Of a DNA stretch of 64,000 nucleotides, positions 34,026 through 44,980 are shown piece by piece. The notes beneath the pieces were generated by a model. The model saw nothing but the letters and a program-made list of their open reading frames with translations, did no database searches and was not told where the DNA came from. Within the stretch, counting starts at the first letter, position 1, and each line of letters opens with the position of its first letter. The position numbers and the translations under genes were made by a program. The DNA is from Methylophilus sp. QUAN (GTDB lineage Bacteria > Pseudomonadota > Gammaproteobacteria > Burkholderiales > Methylophilaceae): assembly GCF_015354445.1 (NCBI RefSeq), contig NZ_JADKYT010000002.1, forward strand, positions 248,001 through 312,000, written 5' to 3'.

Positions 34026-34058
34026 AACGGGAAGAGTCCAAAAAGCTTTTCCCGTTTT
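34026..34058 (+). terminator. Terminator-like hairpin in the carAB leader
   Basis: AACGGGAAGAG (34026-34036) pairs with the segment ending TTTTCCCGTT (34046-34056) through an 11-bp stem including one G-U pair. It is closed by a 9-base loop and followed by TT, for TTTT in all. It lies within the first 40 bases of the predicted transcript, so it could act as a transcription attenuator of carAB rather than as the dapB terminator. Confidence 0.5.
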
Positions 34059-34150
34059 GCACATCTATTCACCGCAGCTTGAACCCGGTTTCTGGCGATG
34101 CGATGAACCCTCTAAACGATGTGTTTCGTATCAAACTTAAGGAGCTAAAG

Positions 34151-35290
34151 GTGTCAAAAACAATTCCAGCGATTTTAGTGTTAGCAGATGGAACTGTTTT
34201 TAAGGGCATTAGCATTGGCGCTTCCGGTCATACGGTCGGTGAAGTGGTGTTCAATACATCTATCACCGGATATCAGGAAATTCTGACTGATCCATCCTAC
34301 ACCGAACAAATTGTGACACTGACTTATCCGCACATTGGTAACTACGGTACCAATAGTGAAGATGTCGAGTCAGGCAAAGTCTATGCTGCGGGTCTGATTA
34401 TTCGTGACTTGCCCTTATTGGAAAGCAATTTCCGCAGTGAACAAAATCTCTCCGATTATCTCAATGCCAATAATGTGGTGGCCATTGCTGATATCGATAC
34501 CCGCAAACTGACCCGTATTCTGCGCGAAAAAGGCGCTCAGGCTGGCTGTATCATGGCGGGTGAATCAGTTGATGAAGCGCAAGCCCTGGCCCTGGCCAAT
34601 GGTTTCCCAGGCCTGGCAGGTATGGACCTGGCCAAAGTGGTCAGCTGTACCCAGCCTTATGAGTTTACAGAAGCTGAGTGGCAATTGGGCTCTGGCTTCA
34701 GCAAAACGGCTGACGCGCAGTTTAATGTGGTGGCCTTTGACTACGGTGTCAAACGTAACATTTTGCGCATGCTGGTTTCACGTGGCTGTAAAGTCACCGT
34801 CTTGCCAGCGCAGGCCACTGCTGAACAAGCCCTGGCCTACAAACCTGATGGTATTTTCCTGTCTAACGGCCCTGGTGATCCGGAACCATGCGATTACGCG
34901 ATTAGCGCGATTAAAACATTGGTTGATACCGGTATCCCGACTTTTGGTATTTGCCTGGGCCACCAGTTGCTGGCCCTCGCGAGCGGCGCTAAAACCTTGA
35001 AGATGAAGTTTGGTCACCACGGTGCTAACCATCCGGTACAAGACGTTGAAAGCAAACGCGTTTACATTACCAGCCAGAACCATGGTTTTGCGGCTGATCC
35101 TGCCACCTTGCCAGCTAATGTCAAGGTGACGCATGTGTCCTTGTTCGATGGCAGCCTGCAAGGGATTACACGTACAGACAAGCCAGCTTTTAGCTTCCAG
35201 GGTCATCCGGAAGCGAGCCCTGGCCCGCAAGAAATGAGCGTGTTGTTTGACCGCTTTATCCAGTTAATGCAAGAAAGAAAGTCCATCTAA
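34151..35290 (+). CDS. carA: Carbamoyl-phosphate synthase small subunit
   Basis: A 379-residue glutaminase subunit that supplies ammonia to CarB for carbamoyl phosphate used in arginine and pyrimidine synthesis. [33 protein letters not shown] is the N-terminal domain signature. The class I amidotransferase triad is present, with Cys in [15 protein letters not shown] near residue 265 and His/Glu in [11 protein letters not shown]. Start GTG 34151 follows an AAGGAGC ribosome binding site; upstream codons to 34079 do not fit the family. Its stop TAA overlaps the carB start (TAATG). Carbamoyl phosphate is also the donor for the carbamoyltransferase at 6947. Confidence 0.96.
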   Translation: MSKTIPAILVLADGTVFKGISIGASGHTVGEVVFNTSITGYQEILTDPSYTEQIVTLTYPHIGNYGTNSEDVESGKVYAAGLIIRDLPLLESNFRSEQNLSDYLNANNVVAIADIDTRKLTRILREKGAQAGCIMAGESVDEAQALALANGFPGLAGMDLAKVVSCTQPYEFTEAEWQLGSGFSKTADAQFNVVAFDYGVKRNILRMLVSRGCKVTVLPAQATAEQALAYKPDGIFLSNGPGDPEPCDYAISAIKTLVDTGIPTFGICLGHQLLALASGAKTLKMKFGHHGANHPVQDVESKRVYITSQNHGFAADPATLPANVKVTHVSLFDGSLQGITRTDKPAFSFQGHPEASPGPQEMSVLFDRFIQLMQERKSI

Positions 35291-38200
35291 TGGCAAAAAG
35301 AACTGACATTAAAAGTATTCTGATTATCGGTGCCGGTCCCATTGTCATTGGGCAGGCCTGTGAGTTCGACTATTCTGGTGCGCAAGCCTGTAAGGCTTTG
35401 CGTGAAGAAGGTTACCGCGTCATTCTGGTAAACTCCAATCCGGCGACCATCATGACCGACCCGGAAATGGCCGACGCAACCTACATCGAGCCAATCACCT
35501 GGCAGATGGTGGAAAAAATCATCGAAAAAGAGCGTCCTGATGCTTTGCTGCCAACCATGGGCGGCCAAACTGCACTCAACTGTGCGTTGGACTTGGACAA
35601 GCATGGCGTCTTGCAAAAATTCAATGTCGAGCTGATTGGTGCTTCTAAAGAGGCCATTGATAAAGCGGAAGACCGCCAGAAATTTAAAGAAGCCATGACC
35701 AAAATTGGCTTGGGTTCTGCACGCTCTGCCATTGCGCATAGCCTGGAAGAAGCCTTGCAAGTGCAGGCGACCATTGGTTACCCGGCGATTATCCGCCCTT
35801 CATTCACCATGGGTGGCAGCGGCGGCGGGATTGCTTATAACCGCGAGGAGTTTATCGCGATTTGCGAGCGTGGCCTGGATGCTTCACCAACTAACGAATT
35901 GCTGATTGAAGAGTCTCTGCTGGGTTGGAAAGAGTATGAGATGGAAGTGGTGCGCGATAAAGCGGACAACTGCATCATCATCTGCTCAATTGAAAACCTG
36001 GATCCGATGGGTGTGCATACTGGCGACAGTATCACCGTGGCGCCAGCGCAAACTTTGAGCGACAAAGAATACCAGATCATGCGTAATGCCTCTTTGGCAG
36101 TGCTACGTGAAATCGGTGTGGATACCGGCGGCTCTAACGTGCAGTTCGCCATCAACCCGGATGATGGTCGCATGATCGTGATCGAAATGAACCCGCGTGT
36201 GTCGCGTTCATCCGCCCTGGCTTCTAAAGCCACGGGTTTCCCGATTGCCAAAGTGGCCGCCAAGCTGGCGGTGGGTTTTACCCTGGACGAGTTACGCAAT
36301 GAAATTACGGGCGGTCAGACGCCGGCTTCGTTTGAGCCGTCGATTGATTATGTGGTCACCAAAGTGCCACGGTTTGCGTTCGAGAAATTCCCGCAGGCTG
36401 ATAGTCGCTTGACCACACAGATGAAGTCTGTGGGCGAAGTCATGGCCATGGGACGTAGTTTCCAGGAATCCTTCCAGAAAGCCCTGCGTGGCCTGGAAGT
36501 GGGCGTAGATGGCCTGGATTCTGTGACCGATGACAAAGACCGCATCGTCAAGGAAATGGGCGAGCCAGGTCCTGAGCGTATCTGGTATGTGGCTGACGCC
36601 TTCCGTTTGGGCATGAGCGTTGCCGAGATTTTCGACATCACAAAAATCGATCGCTGGTTCCTGGTGCAGATTGAAGAAATCATCAAGTTGGAGCAGTCGC
36701 TGTCAGTAAAATCATTGGCAGATTTGAACAAGGAAACTTTGTTCAGGCTGAAACGTAAAGGCTTCTCTGACCGCCGTTTGGCTAAATTGCTCAACACCGA
36801 TCAGCACGCAGTGCGCGCGTTCCGCCAGGCGCTGAATGTGCGTCCGGTGTACAAGCGCGTGGATACCTGTGCGGCAGAGTTCGCCACCAACACGGCGTAT
36901 ATGTATTCCACTTATGAAGAAGAGTGCGAATCACAGCCAACCAATAACAAAAAGATCATGGTATTGGGCGGTGGCCCTAACCGTATTGGCCAGGGTATTG
37001 AGTTTGACTATTGCTGTGTACACGCGGCTTTCGCCATGCGCGAAGATGGTTACGAAACCATTATGGTGAACTGTAACCCGGAGACGGTTTCTACCGATTA
37101 CGATACTTCTGACCGTTTGTACTTCGAGCCAGTCACGTTGGAAGATGTACTCGAGATCGTCAATATTGAAAAACCGGTGGGCGTGATTGTGCAATACGGT
37201 GGTCAAACGCCATTGAAATTAGCGCGTGACCTGGAAAAAGCCGGTGTGCCTATCATTGGTACCACTCCAGACGCGATTGACCGTGCGGAAGACCGTGAGC
37301 GTTTCCAGCAGATGTTGCACAACCTCAACCTGAAACAGCCACCTAACCGTACTGCACGTGCGCCAGAAGAGGCGATTCGCCTGGCGACTGAGATTGGTTA
37401 TCCATTGGTGGTACGTCCATCTTATGTATTGGGTGGCCGTGCAATGGAAATCGTGCATGAGCAAAGCCAGCTCGAGCGCTATATGCGCGAGGCGGTAAAA
37501 GTGTCTAACGAATCCCCGGTATTACTGGATCGTTTCCTCAATGACGCAATTGAAGTCGACGTGGATGCATTGAGCGACGGTGAAGACGTGTTGATCGGCG
37601 GTATCATGCAGCACGTGGAGCAAGCCGGTGTGCACTCAGGCGACTCTGCCTGTTCATTGCCACCTTACAGCCTGAGCGACAGCCTGCAGGACGAGTTGCG
37701 CAAGCAAACCGTGCAAATGGCCAAAGCGTTGGGCGTGAAGGGGCTGATGAACGTGCAGTTTGCCGTGCAGAATACCGAGCAGGGCGAAGTCGTTTATGTG
37801 CTGGAAGTGAACCCGCGTGCCTCACGCACGGTGCCGTTTGTCTCCAAGGCCTGTGGCTTGCAACTGGCGAAGATTGCCGCGCGTTGCATGGCTGGCCAAT
37901 CACTGAAATCACAAGGGGTGACCAAAGAAGTGGTGCCACCTTATTACTCAGTCAAAGAAGCCGTGTTCCCATTCATCAAGTTCCCGGGGGTAGATACCAT
38001 TCTGGGACCAGAAATGAAATCTACCGGTGAAGTCATGGGCGTGGGTACGACCTTTGCTGAAGCATTTGTGAAATCACAACTGGGTGCTTCCGTGAAAATG
38101 CCAACTGGCGGCAAGGCATTTATCAGCGTGCGCAACGAAGACCATGCCAAAGTAATCGACATCGCCAAAGACCTGGTCAAACTGGGCTTTACCCTAGTGG

Positions 38201-38505
38201 CGACTAAAGGTACGGCTCGTGCCCTGTCAGAACAAGGTTTGGACGTGTCGCCAGTGAATAAAGTGGCTGAAGGCAGGCCGCACATTGTAGATATGATCAA
38301 GAACGATGAGATCAGCTTGATTGTCAATGTGACTGAAGATAAGAAAGCCATTACCGACTCTTATGAGATTCGTCGCAGCGCCCTGCAAAACAAGGTCACC
38401 TACTACACGACCCTGGCAGGTGCACGCGCCGCGTGTATCGGCATGGCGCAAAGCAAGGACATGAATGTCTATTCTGTGCAAGACTTGCACAAACGCCTTG
38501 CTTAA
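35290..38505 (+). CDS. carB: Carbamoyl-phosphate synthase large subunit
   Basis: A 1071-residue synthase of two homologous ATP-grasp halves. The first half starts [34 protein letters not shown] and has [15 protein letters not shown]. The second half starts at about residue 557 with [23 protein letters not shown] and has [14 protein letters not shown]. The C-terminal allosteric domain (about 940-1071) includes [20 protein letters not shown]. Length and both ATP sites are normal. It overlaps carA by one base and is followed by a strong terminator. Confidence 0.97.
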   Translation: MAKRTDIKSILIIGAGPIVIGQACEFDYSGAQACKALREEGYRVILVNSNPATIMTDPEMADATYIEPITWQMVEKIIEKERPDALLPTMGGQTALNCALDLDKHGVLQKFNVELIGASKEAIDKAEDRQKFKEAMTKIGLGSARSAIAHSLEEALQVQATIGYPAIIRPSFTMGGSGGGIAYNREEFIAICERGLDASPTNELLIEESLLGWKEYEMEVVRDKADNCIIICSIENLDPMGVHTGDSITVAPAQTLSDKEYQIMRNASLAVLREIGVDTGGSNVQFAINPDDGRMIVIEMNPRVSRSSALASKATGFPIAKVAAKLAVGFTLDELRNEITGGQTPASFEPSIDYVVTKVPRFAFEKFPQADSRLTTQMKSVGEVMAMGRSFQESFQKALRGLEVGVDGLDSVTDDKDRIVKEMGEPGPERIWYVADAFRLGMSVAEIFDITKIDRWFLVQIEEIIKLEQSLSVKSLADLNKETLFRLKRKGFSDRRLAKLLNTDQHAVRAFRQALNVRPVYKRVDTCAAEFATNTAYMYSTYEEECESQPTNNKKIMVLGGGPNRIGQGIEFDYCCVHAAFAMREDGYETIMVNCNPETVSTDYDTSDRLYFEPVTLEDVLEIVNIEKPVGVIVQYGGQTPLKLARDLEKAGVPIIGTTPDAIDRAEDRERFQQMLHNLNLKQPPNRTARAPEEAIRLATEIGYPLVVRPSYVLGGRAMEIVHEQSQLERYMREAVKVSNESPVLLDRFLNDAIEVDVDALSDGEDVLIGGIMQHVEQAGVHSGDSACSLPPYSLSDSLQDELRKQTVQMAKALGVKGLMNVQFAVQNTEQGEVVYVLEVNPRASRTVPFVSKACGLQLAKIAARCMAGQSLKSQGVTKEVVPPYYSVKEAVFPFIKFPGVDTILGPEMKSTGEVMGVGTTFAEAFVKSQLGASVKMPTGGKAFISVRNEDHAKVIDIAKDLVKLGFTLVATKGTARALSEQGLDVSPVNKVAEGRPHIVDMIKNDEISLIVNVTEDKKAITDSYEIRRSALQNKVTYYTTLAGARAACIGMAQSKDMNVYSVQDLHKRLA

Positions 38506-38531
38506 CTTAAACTTGGCTTAATTGATATTTG

Positions 38532-38570
38532 AAATAAGCCACGCTCATTCGGGTGTGGTTTATTTTTTTT
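38532..38570 (+). terminator. Intrinsic terminator after carB
   Basis: AAATAAGCCAC (38532-38542) pairs with GTGGTTTATTT (38555-38565), with one G-U pair and a 12-base loop, and is followed by further T residues. It separates carAB from greA. Confidence 0.75.
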
Positions 38571-38597
38571 ATACTCATTTTTTGAAGGTATTTCAAC

Positions 38598-39080
38598 ATG
38601 GCAGTACATCAAATTCCTGTCACCGTGCTTGGTGCAGAATTGCTCAAAGAAGAATTGCAACGTTTGCGTGCGGTAGATCGCCCGAATATTATCCAGGCAA
38701 TTGCTGAAGCGCGTGCGCAGGGTGACTTGTCCGAGAATGCTGAATACGAATCTGCCAAAGAGCGTCAGAGCTTTATTGAAGGCCGTATCTCCGAGCTGGA
38801 AGGTAAGCTGTCTAATTTGCAAATCATTGATCCAACCATGTTGAACGCGGAAGGCCGCGTCGTGTTTGGTGCAACCGTACGTTTTGAGGACCTGGATTCA
38901 GGCGATGCCAAAACCTATCAGATCGTTGGCGAAGATGAAGCTGACATCAAAAATGGCAAGATTTCTGTCAGCTCGCCAATTGCGCGTGGCCTGATTGGCA
39001 AGTCCGAAGGCGAAGTGGTTGAAGTGCAGTCACCAGGTGGGGTGAAAGAGTACGAAATTATTGAAGTACTCTATATTTAG
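38598..39080 (+). CDS. greA: Transcription elongation factor GreA
   Basis: A 160-residue Gre factor that rescues backtracked RNA polymerase by stimulating transcript cleavage. The N-terminal coiled coil (about 1-75) includes [12 protein letters not shown] and the tip region [20 protein letters not shown] with the catalytic acidic residues. The C-terminal globular domain includes [26 protein letters not shown], and [21 protein letters not shown]. The stop codon is embedded in the ribosome binding site of the next gene. Confidence 0.96.
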   Translation: MAVHQIPVTVLGAELLKEELQRLRAVDRPNIIQAIAEARAQGDLSENAEYESAKERQSFIEGRISELEGKLSNLQIIDPTMLNAEGRVVFGATVRFEDLDSGDAKTYQIVGEDEADIKNGKISVSSPIARGLIGKSEGEVVEVQSPGGVKEYEIIEVLYI

Positions 39081-39086
39081 GAGTGC

Positions 39087-39548
39087 ATGGCCATGGCCAA
39101 ACAAGCAGGACTGAGCGGTTGGATTACACCACTGTTATTGACGGCGTGGGTAGGGGCATTATGGATGACGGCTATCACCGCCAGTGTCTTGTTCCAGACC
39201 ATTCCAGATCGGCAATTGGCGGGTCTGGTGGCTGGCAAACTGTTCAGCATTGTCAGCTATATCGGTTTGGCCAGTGGCTTATGGTTGCTGATTCAGCGCC
39301 TGGCAAATGATGGCTTCTCCGCGTTCAAGCAGGGCTTGTTCTGGGTGGTGTTCCTGATGTGGGTGCTGGTGTTGATCGGCGAGTTTGGCATACAGCCGCT
39401 GCTGGCGCAGCTAAAAGCCAGTGCCTTGCCAAATGATGTGATGCAAAGCGTGTTTGCCAGCCGTTTTAAAACCTGGCACGGTATTGCCAGCATTGCCTAC
39501 CTGGTGGAATGTTTACTAGGTGTCTGGCTGGTGATTAAGTCCAGTTAG
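39087..39548 (+). CDS. DUF4149-type small membrane protein
   Basis: A 153-residue integral membrane protein with four predicted helices (about residues 12-34, 48-67, 80-100 and 130-150). It resembles the DUF4149 family that commonly follows greA in betaproteobacteria. No catalytic motif is visible and the role is unknown. The ribosome binding site AGGAG overlaps the greA stop codon, and ATG 39087 is followed two codons later by a second ATG. A strong hairpin terminator follows. Confidence 0.75.
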   Translation: MAMAKQAGLSGWITPLLLTAWVGALWMTAITASVLFQTIPDRQLAGLVAGKLFSIVSYIGLASGLWLLIQRLANDGFSAFKQGLFWVVFLMWVLVLIGEFGIQPLLAQLKASALPNDVMQSVFASRFKTWHGIASIAYLVECLLGVWLVIKSS

Positions 39549-39556
39549 AGACAAAT

Positions 39557-39586
39557 AAAAAACGCGCTTTGAGTAGCGCGTTTTTT
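39557..39586. terminator. Bidirectional terminator between DUF4149 gene and yhbY
   Basis: AAAAAACGCGCT, a 6-base loop, then AGCGCGTTTTTT. The symmetrical structure can serve both converging genes. Confidence 0.9.
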
Positions 39587-39612
39587 ATTCATAGTCATTT
39601 GAAAGACTGGTG

Positions 39613-39921
39613 TTACAGCTTCGGAATCACGATCTTGGCAGACGCCTTAACCGTTTCGCTGGCGCGGTAAAACACCAATTGTTTGCCAATGTGGTGCACG
39701 GCAATTGCACTGGTTTTATCTGCAATGTCATTCAGCAATGATTTGCGTAGTTCGCGATCATCGCCGGCCACTTGTACTTTAATCAGTTCGTGCGCGTTGA
39801 GGCTGACATCAATTTCTTTTAAGACGGCGTCTGTCAGGCCATTGTTGCCTATCATGACAACCGGGTTTAAATTGTGTGCCAGGCCACGTAAATAAGCGAT
39901 TTGTTTGCTGTTTAATTGCAT
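39613..39921 (-). CDS. yhbY: YhbY family RNA-binding protein (CRM domain)
   Basis: A 102-residue CRS1/YhbY protein that associates with pre-50S ribosomal particles. LNSKQIAYLRGLAHNLNPVVMIGNNGLTDAVLKEIDVSLNAHELIKVQV is the typical CRM-domain start, with the GNNG loop, followed by AIAVHHIGKQLVFYRAS. It is divergent from rlmE with 55 bp between the starts, the same arrangement as in many proteobacteria, linking it to 50S assembly. Confidence 0.93.
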   Translation of the reverse strand: MQLNSKQIAYLRGLAHNLNPVVMIGNNGLTDAVLKEIDVSLNAHELIKVQVAGDDRELRKSLLNDIADKTSAIAVHHIGKQLVFYRASETVKASAKIVIPKL

Positions 39922-39976
39922 GCAAAAATTTCCTTGATAACAATCAGTATTTTAGCATGAAGCAGGAATTCCCCCT

Positions 39977-40597
39977 ATGAAACCCTCTAAAACCAGCAAA
40001 GCCTGGATGCAGGAACATTTGAACGACGAGTTCGTGAAACGCGCGCAAAAAGAAGGCTATCGCGCACGCGCTGCGTATAAGTTGCTGGAAATCGATGACA
40101 AAGACAAACTGATCAAGCCCGGCATGACAGTGGTTGACCTGGGTTCCACTCCAGGGAGCTGGTCACAGGTCGCGGTGCAACGTATCAAAGGGCAGGGGCG
40201 GGTGATTGCGCTGGATATTCTGGAGATGCACCCGATTCCCGGCGTGGAGTTTATTTGCGGCGATTTTCGTGAAGAGGTGGTGCTCAAGCAACTGGAGGCT
40301 TCACTCAATGGCAAACCGGTGGATCTGGTGATTGCCGATATGGCGCCGAATATGAGTGGGTTGAAAGATGTTGACCAAGCGGGCGCGACCTACCTCACCG
40401 AGCTGGCGCTGGATTTTTGTCAGCAATGGCTGAAACCGGGGGGCAATTTCCTGGTCAAAGTATTTATTGGCAGCGGGTTTGACGAAATTGTGAAGCAAAT
40501 GCGTGGCCAATTTGAAAAAGTGGTGACACGTAAACCTAAAGCCTCGCGTGATCGCAGCAGTGAAGTGTATTTGCTGGGATTGCAACGTAAACCTTGA
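39977..40597 (+). CDS. rlmE: 23S rRNA (uridine-2'-O-)-methyltransferase RlmE/FtsJ
   Basis: A 206-residue heat-shock methyltransferase that 2'-O-methylates U2552 of 23S rRNA. The start [34 protein letters not shown] is characteristic. The S-adenosylmethionine site is [16 protein letters not shown] near residue 50, and the K-D-K-E catalytic residues fall in [23 protein letters not shown] and SSEVYLLG. It precedes ftsH by 146 bp, the conserved rlmE-ftsH order. Confidence 0.95.
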   Translation: MKPSKTSKAWMQEHLNDEFVKRAQKEGYRARAAYKLLEIDDKDKLIKPGMTVVDLGSTPGSWSQVAVQRIKGQGRVIALDILEMHPIPGVEFICGDFREEVVLKQLEASLNGKPVDLVIADMAPNMSGLKDVDQAGATYLTELALDFCQQWLKPGGNFLVKVFIGSGFDEIVKQMRGQFEKVVTRKPKASRDRSSEVYLLGLQRKP

Positions 40598-40666
40598 ATT
40601 GCAATGCTTTTTTGCGTTTAGTTTCGTCGCATAAGCAAAAAATTGGGTATACAATGCCATCAAAGG

Positions 40667-40694
40667 CTTGAAAAGTTTGGTTTTGCCTCCATTG
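40667..40694 (+). promoter_or_regulatory. Sigma-32-like heat-shock promoter of ftsH
   Basis: CTTGAAA (40667-40673) is separated by 13 bp from CTCCATTG (40687-40694), close to the RpoH consensus CTTGAAA and CCCCATNT. The leader to the ftsH start would be about 45 bases. ftsH is under sigma-32 control in E. coli. Confidence 0.55.
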
Positions 40695-40743
40695 TTCCAG
40701 ATAGGGACTTCCCTGCCTTTCGATTTTAAATTAAGGAACCACC

Positions 40744-42654
40744 TTGAATAATCTATTGAAAAATATCGCGATTTGGGTAGCGATCGCCTTGTTGCTGATG
40801 ACGGTATTTAATCAATTTAACGGCACCGGCAGAAGTAGTGGTCAAGTGGTTTACTCACAGTTTATGCAAGAGGTCAGGGATGGCCGTGTTGCAAAAGTCC
40901 AGATTGATGGCCGCTCATTACATGTGACGACCAACGAAGGTAAAAACTACGATACCTTCACGCCTTCTGATCCATGGCTGGTGTCTGACCTGCTGAAAAA
41001 CAATGTGATCGTCGAAGCCAAACCAGAAGAGCATGAATCCATGCTCATGAGCATCTTCGTTTCCTGGTTCCCGATGATTCTCCTGATCGGCGTCTGGATT
41101 TTCTTTATGCGCCAGATGCAAGGTGGCGGCAAGGGCGGTGGTCCATTCTCATTTGGCAAGAGCAAGGCGCGTCAATTAGATGAATCCAACAACAGCACGA
41201 CGTTTGCTGATGTGGCCGGTTGCGATGAAGCCAAGGAAGAAGTGGCCGAGCTGGTTGAGTTCCTCAAAGACCCAAGCAAATTCCAGAAACTGGGTGGCCG
41301 TATTCCACGTGGCGTATTGATGGTTGGCCCGCCAGGGACAGGTAAAACTTTGCTGGCACGCGCCATTGCGGGTGAGGCTAAAGTACCGTTCTTCAGTATC
41401 TCCGGTTCTGACTTTGTAGAAATGTTTGTCGGTGTCGGTGCTGCGCGTGTGCGTGACATGTTTGAAACCGCCAAGAAAAACTCGCCTTGTATCGTGTTTA
41501 TTGACGAAATCGACGCCGTTGGCCGCCATCGTGGTGCCGGTACTGGCGGTGGTAATGATGAACGTGAACAAACCCTGAACCAGATGCTGGTGGAGATGGA
41601 TGGTTTTGAAGCCAACTCCGGCGTGATTGTGATTGCTGCGACTAACCGTGCCGATGTGTTGGACAAAGCTTTGCTGCGCCCAGGCCGTTTTGACCGTCAG
41701 GTGATGGTGGGCTTGCCAGATATTAAAGGCCGCGAGCAGATTCTGAATGTGCATATGCGTAAGGTGCCGATTGATCCGGACGTGAAAGCGGACATCCTTG
41801 CCCGTGGTACACCTGGTTTCAGCGGTGCGGACTTGGCTAACCTGGTGAATGAAGCAGCCTTGTTTGCTGCGCGCCGTAACAAGCGTACTGTCGACATGCA
41901 GGATTTTGAAGATGCCAAAGACAAAATCTTCATGGGTCCTGAGCGAAAGTCTATGGTCATGCGTGAAGAGGAGCGTTTGAATACGGCTTATCACGAATCT
42001 GGCCATGCGGTCGTTGCCAAGTTGCTGCCTAAGGCTGACCCGGTACACAAAGTGACGATTATGCCGCGTGGCTGGGCGTTGGGCCTGACCTGGCAGTTGC
42101 CTGAGCATGACCGTATCAGCAACTACAAAGACAAGATGCTGGAAGATATTTCGATTTTGTTCGGTGGCCGTATTGCCGAAGAAATTTTTATGAATCAGAT
42201 GTCTACCGGTGCGTCGAACGACTTTGAACGTGCCACGAAAATGGCACGCGATATGGTGACCAAGTTCGGGATGTCTGATACGCTGGGTACGATGGTGTAT
42301 GCCGGTAGCGAGCAAGACTCATGGATGGGCAGCATGTCTTCGCGTACGGTGTCTGAAGCCACTCAGCAAAAAGTGGATGCTGAAATCCGCCGCATTCTGG
42401 ACGAGCAATATGGTATCGCCCGCAAATTGCTGGAAGACAACCGCGATAAAGTTGAAGCCATGACCAAAGCCTTGATGGAATTTGAAACCATTGATGCCGA
42501 TCAGGTGAATGACATTATGGCTGGTTTGCCAGTGCGTGCACCTAAGCCTAAAAATGGCCCAACTGTGAGCTCAGGTGGTAGTGGGTCAGGCACCATGGTA
42601 AACCCGACGCCGCAACCCACGGCAAAAGGTGATGACACTGAAAGTAATCCCTAA
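40744..42654 (+). CDS. ftsH: ATP-dependent zinc metalloprotease FtsH
   Basis: A 636-residue membrane-bound AAA protease degrading misassembled membrane proteins and short-lived regulators such as LpxC. Two membrane helices (about 4-20 and 100-120) flank a periplasmic domain. Walker A is [19 protein letters not shown], Walker [12 protein letters not shown], the second region of homology [22 protein letters not shown], and the zinc motif [13 protein letters not shown] near residue 418. The start is TTG 40744 after AAGGAACC, and the N terminus [11 protein letters not shown] matches betaproteobacterial FtsH. The C-terminal 40 residues are low-complexity. In enterobacteria it works with LapB and the PbgA type of protein encoded at 12339. 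Confidence 0.96.
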   Translation: MNNLLKNIAIWVAIALLLMTVFNQFNGTGRSSGQVVYSQFMQEVRDGRVAKVQIDGRSLHVTTNEGKNYDTFTPSDPWLVSDLLKNNVIVEAKPEEHESMLMSIFVSWFPMILLIGVWIFFMRQMQGGGKGGGPFSFGKSKARQLDESNNSTTFADVAGCDEAKEEVAELVEFLKDPSKFQKLGGRIPRGVLMVGPPGTGKTLLARAIAGEAKVPFFSISGSDFVEMFVGVGAARVRDMFETAKKNSPCIVFIDEIDAVGRHRGAGTGGGNDEREQTLNQMLVEMDGFEANSGVIVIAATNRADVLDKALLRPGRFDRQVMVGLPDIKGREQILNVHMRKVPIDPDVKADILARGTPGFSGADLANLVNEAALFAARRNKRTVDMQDFEDAKDKIFMGPERKSMVMREEERLNTAYHESGHAVVAKLLPKADPVHKVTIMPRGWALGLTWQLPEHDRISNYKDKMLEDISILFGGRIAEEIFMNQMSTGASNDFERATKMARDMVTKFGMSDTLGTMVYAGSEQDSWMGSMSSRTVSEATQQKVDAEIRRILDEQYGIARKLLEDNRDKVEAMTKALMEFETIDADQVNDIMAGLPVRAPKPKNGPTVSSGGSGSGTMVNPTPQPTAKGDDTESNP

Positions 42655-42701
42655 CATTGATTCACCGGGTATTTTGCAACCGGGCTTTCAGTTAAAATAA
42701 C

Positions 42702-42730
42702 AAGGCTGGCATTTGCCAGCCTTTATTTTT
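42702..42730 (+). terminator. Intrinsic terminator after ftsH
   Basis: A 9-bp perfect stem AAGGCTGGC/GCCAGCCTT with loop ATTT (42702-42723) is followed by TATTTTTT. It ends 17 bp before the folP start, so folP either has readthrough expression or a promoter inside ftsH. Confidence 0.85.
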
Positions 42731-42747
42731 TGGAAAATCAATCGCAC

Positions 42748-43572
42748 ATGCAATTTCACTGTGGCCGTTTTCGCCTCGATTTGGATACGCCCAAGGTCAT
42801 GGGGATTATCAATGTCACGCCAGACTCTTTCTCCGATGGTGGCCAGTTTAACCAGGTGGATTTTGCCGTGGCACATGCCTTGACTCTGATAGAGCAGGGC
42901 GCTGCAGTGCTGGATATTGGTGGTGAGTCTACGCGGCCGAATGCGACGCCAGTGCCGTTGTCGGAAGAGCTGCAGCGCGTGATCCCGGTGATTGAAGCAT
43001 TGGTTGCGCGCGATATTCCTGTGCCGATTTCGATAGACACTTACAAACCCGAGGTCATGCGTGCCGCGATTGCCGCAGGCGCCAGCATGGTCAATGACGT
43101 GCGTGGCTTGCAGGAGGCGGGGGCCTTAGAGGCCGTGGCTAACAGTGATGTCGGTGTGTGTATTATGCACATGCAGGGCACACCGCAAACCATGCAACTC
43201 GAACCGCATTATGAGGATGTAGTGGCTGAGGTAAAACAGTTTTTACACGAACAACGGGATGCATGCCTGGCTGCGGGCATTGCGCAGGAACGTATCATGC
43301 TGGACCCTGGCTTTGGTTTTGGTAAAACCCGTGCGCACAATATTGCATTAGCCAAAGCCTTACCCCAGTTGCTGGACCTGGATTGTCCTTTACTGGTCGG
43401 ATTGTCGCGTAAATCAGTCTTAGGGCAAATGACCGGTAATGATGTCGATGCACGCTTGCATGCCAGCGTGGCTGCAGCGGTAATCAGTGCCATGCAGGGT
43501 GCACATTTATTACGTGTGCATGATGTCAAGGCGACCGTTGAAGCACTTAAGGTCGTGTCAGCATTGCAATAA
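42748..43572 (+). CDS. folP: Dihydropteroate synthase
   Basis: A 274-residue folate enzyme condensing p-aminobenzoate with hydroxymethyldihydropterin pyrophosphate; it is the sulfonamide target. [18 protein letters not shown] near residue 16 and [16 protein letters not shown] near residue 52 are the two pterin-binding signatures. [27 protein letters not shown] and [17 protein letters not shown], then [13 protein letters not shown], complete the family pattern. ATG 42748 is preferred to the upstream TTG 42730. glmM follows after 40 bp, the standard ftsH-folP-glmM order. Confidence 0.96.
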   Translation: MQFHCGRFRLDLDTPKVMGIINVTPDSFSDGGQFNQVDFAVAHALTLIEQGAAVLDIGGESTRPNATPVPLSEELQRVIPVIEALVARDIPVPISIDTYKPEVMRAAIAAGASMVNDVRGLQEAGALEAVANSDVGVCIMHMQGTPQTMQLEPHYEDVVAEVKQFLHEQRDACLAAGIAQERIMLDPGFGFGKTRAHNIALAKALPQLLDLDCPLLVGLSRKSVLGQMTGNDVDARLHASVAAAVISAMQGAHLLRVHDVKATVEALKVVSALQ

Positions 43573-43612
43573 ACATATATACAAAAGAATAGGCAAGAGA
43601 AGGATAAGAGCG

Positions 43613-44965
43613 ATGAGTAAACAGTATTTTGGCACCGATGGTATTCGTGGTCGTGTGGGTGAGTCGGTGATTACCCCCGAATTCGTGATGAAGCTGGGCT
43701 ATGCTGCCGGGCGCGTATTAGCCAGTCATGAGCATTTGCCCGCAGGCAAACGCCCAACGGTGCTGATTGGTAAGGACACGCGCATTTCTGGCTATATGCT
43801 GGAGGCTTCACTGGAAGCTGGCTTGTCGGCAGCGGGGGTGGATGTGTTGCTGACCGGGCCCATGCCAACGCCTGCGGTGGCTTACCTGACGCGTGCCTTG
43901 CGTGCACAGGCTGGGATTGTGATTTCGGCTTCGCATAATCCGTATTACGATAACGGCATCAAGTTCTTCTCCGCCCAAGGCACCAAGTTACCAGATGACA
44001 TTGAGCATGCGATTGAAGCTGAGTTGGTTAAACCCATGCAGGTCATGGAGTCAGCGCAATTAGGCAAGGCCAAGCGCGTCGATGATGCCGCTGGCCGTTA
44101 TGTCGAATTCTGTAAAAGTACTTTTCCTAATCATCTCGATTTGCGTGGCCTCAAGATCGTGTTGGATTGCGCGCATGGCGCGACTTACCATGTGGCACCG
44201 CCGGTATTCCATGAGCTAGGTGCCGATGTGATTGCCATTGGCAACCAGCCGGATGGTCTCAATATTAATGAGGGCGTGGGTTCCACGCATCCGCAGGCCT
44301 TGCAAAAAGCCGTGGTTGAGCATCAAGCCGACCTCGGCATTGCTTTTGACGGCGATGGCGACCGTGTGATGATGGTGGATGGTGCAGGCAACCTGCTCGA
44401 TGGCGACCAGTTGCTGTATATCATCGCCATGGGCCTGTATGCCAAAGGCAAGCTCAAAGGGGGCGTCGCCGGTACCTTGATGACCAATCTGGCCCTGGAA
44501 CATGCCCTGCAAAAACATCAGATTCCGTTTGGCCGCGCCAAAGTCGGTGATCGTTATGTGCTGGAATTATTGCAAGATAAAAACTGGAAACTGGGCGGCG
44601 AGAATTCCGGCCATATCCTGACGCTGGATAAACATACAAGTGGCGATGCCATTATTGCGGCGTTGCAAGTGCTGCAATCCGTGCGTGAAAGTGGTAAAAC
44701 ACTACAGCAACTGGGCGCAGACTTGACCTTGTATCCGCAAGTGCTGATTAATGTCACCACCAAACAAAAGCTGGATTTGAACCAGGATGCCGTACAAACT
44801 GCCGTCAAGCAGGCGGAAACCACCTTGAATGGTGAAGGCCGCGTATTGCTGCGTGCGTCTGGCACCGAGCCCAAAATCCGCGTCATGGTCGAAGGTTTGA
44901 ATCAGGGCCTGGTGCAAGCACAGGCAGAACAGCTTGCCGAGGTCATCCGCCAGCTGGCTGCTTAA
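43613..44965 (+). CDS. glmM: Phosphoglucosamine mutase
   Basis: A 450-residue phosphohexomutase converting glucosamine 6-phosphate to glucosamine 1-phosphate for peptidoglycan and LPS. It starts [14 protein letters not shown]. The phosphoserine loop is [19 protein letters not shown] near residue 103, the metal loop [14 protein letters not shown] near residue 244, the sugar-binding loop [10 protein letters not shown] near 327 and the phosphate-binding [16 protein letters not shown] near 413. ATG 43613 follows AAGGATAAG. The longer frame to 43487 overlaps folP and is not family-like. Confidence 0.97.
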   Translation: MSKQYFGTDGIRGRVGESVITPEFVMKLGYAAGRVLASHEHLPAGKRPTVLIGKDTRISGYMLEASLEAGLSAAGVDVLLTGPMPTPAVAYLTRALRAQAGIVISASHNPYYDNGIKFFSAQGTKLPDDIEHAIEAELVKPMQVMESAQLGKAKRVDDAAGRYVEFCKSTFPNHLDLRGLKIVLDCAHGATYHVAPPVFHELGADVIAIGNQPDGLNINEGVGSTHPQALQKAVVEHQADLGIAFDGDGDRVMMVDGAGNLLDGDQLLYIIAMGLYAKGKLKGGVAGTLMTNLALEHALQKHQIPFGRAKVGDRYVLELLQDKNWKLGGENSGHILTLDKHTSGDAIIAALQVLQSVRESGKTLQQLGADLTLYPQVLINVTTKQKLDLNQDAVQTAVKQAETTLNGEGRVLLRASGTEPKIRVMVEGLNQGLVQAQAEQLAEVIRQLAA

Positions 44966-44980
44966 TTTCAGGAGGCATGC

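Noticed and set aside
41176-42315. A 379-codon open frame antisense to ftsH
   Set aside because: It mirrors the codon structure of ftsH, has no family motifs and no ribosome binding site. The same holds for long antisense frames at 7367-8116, 61859-62623 and 9385-9909.
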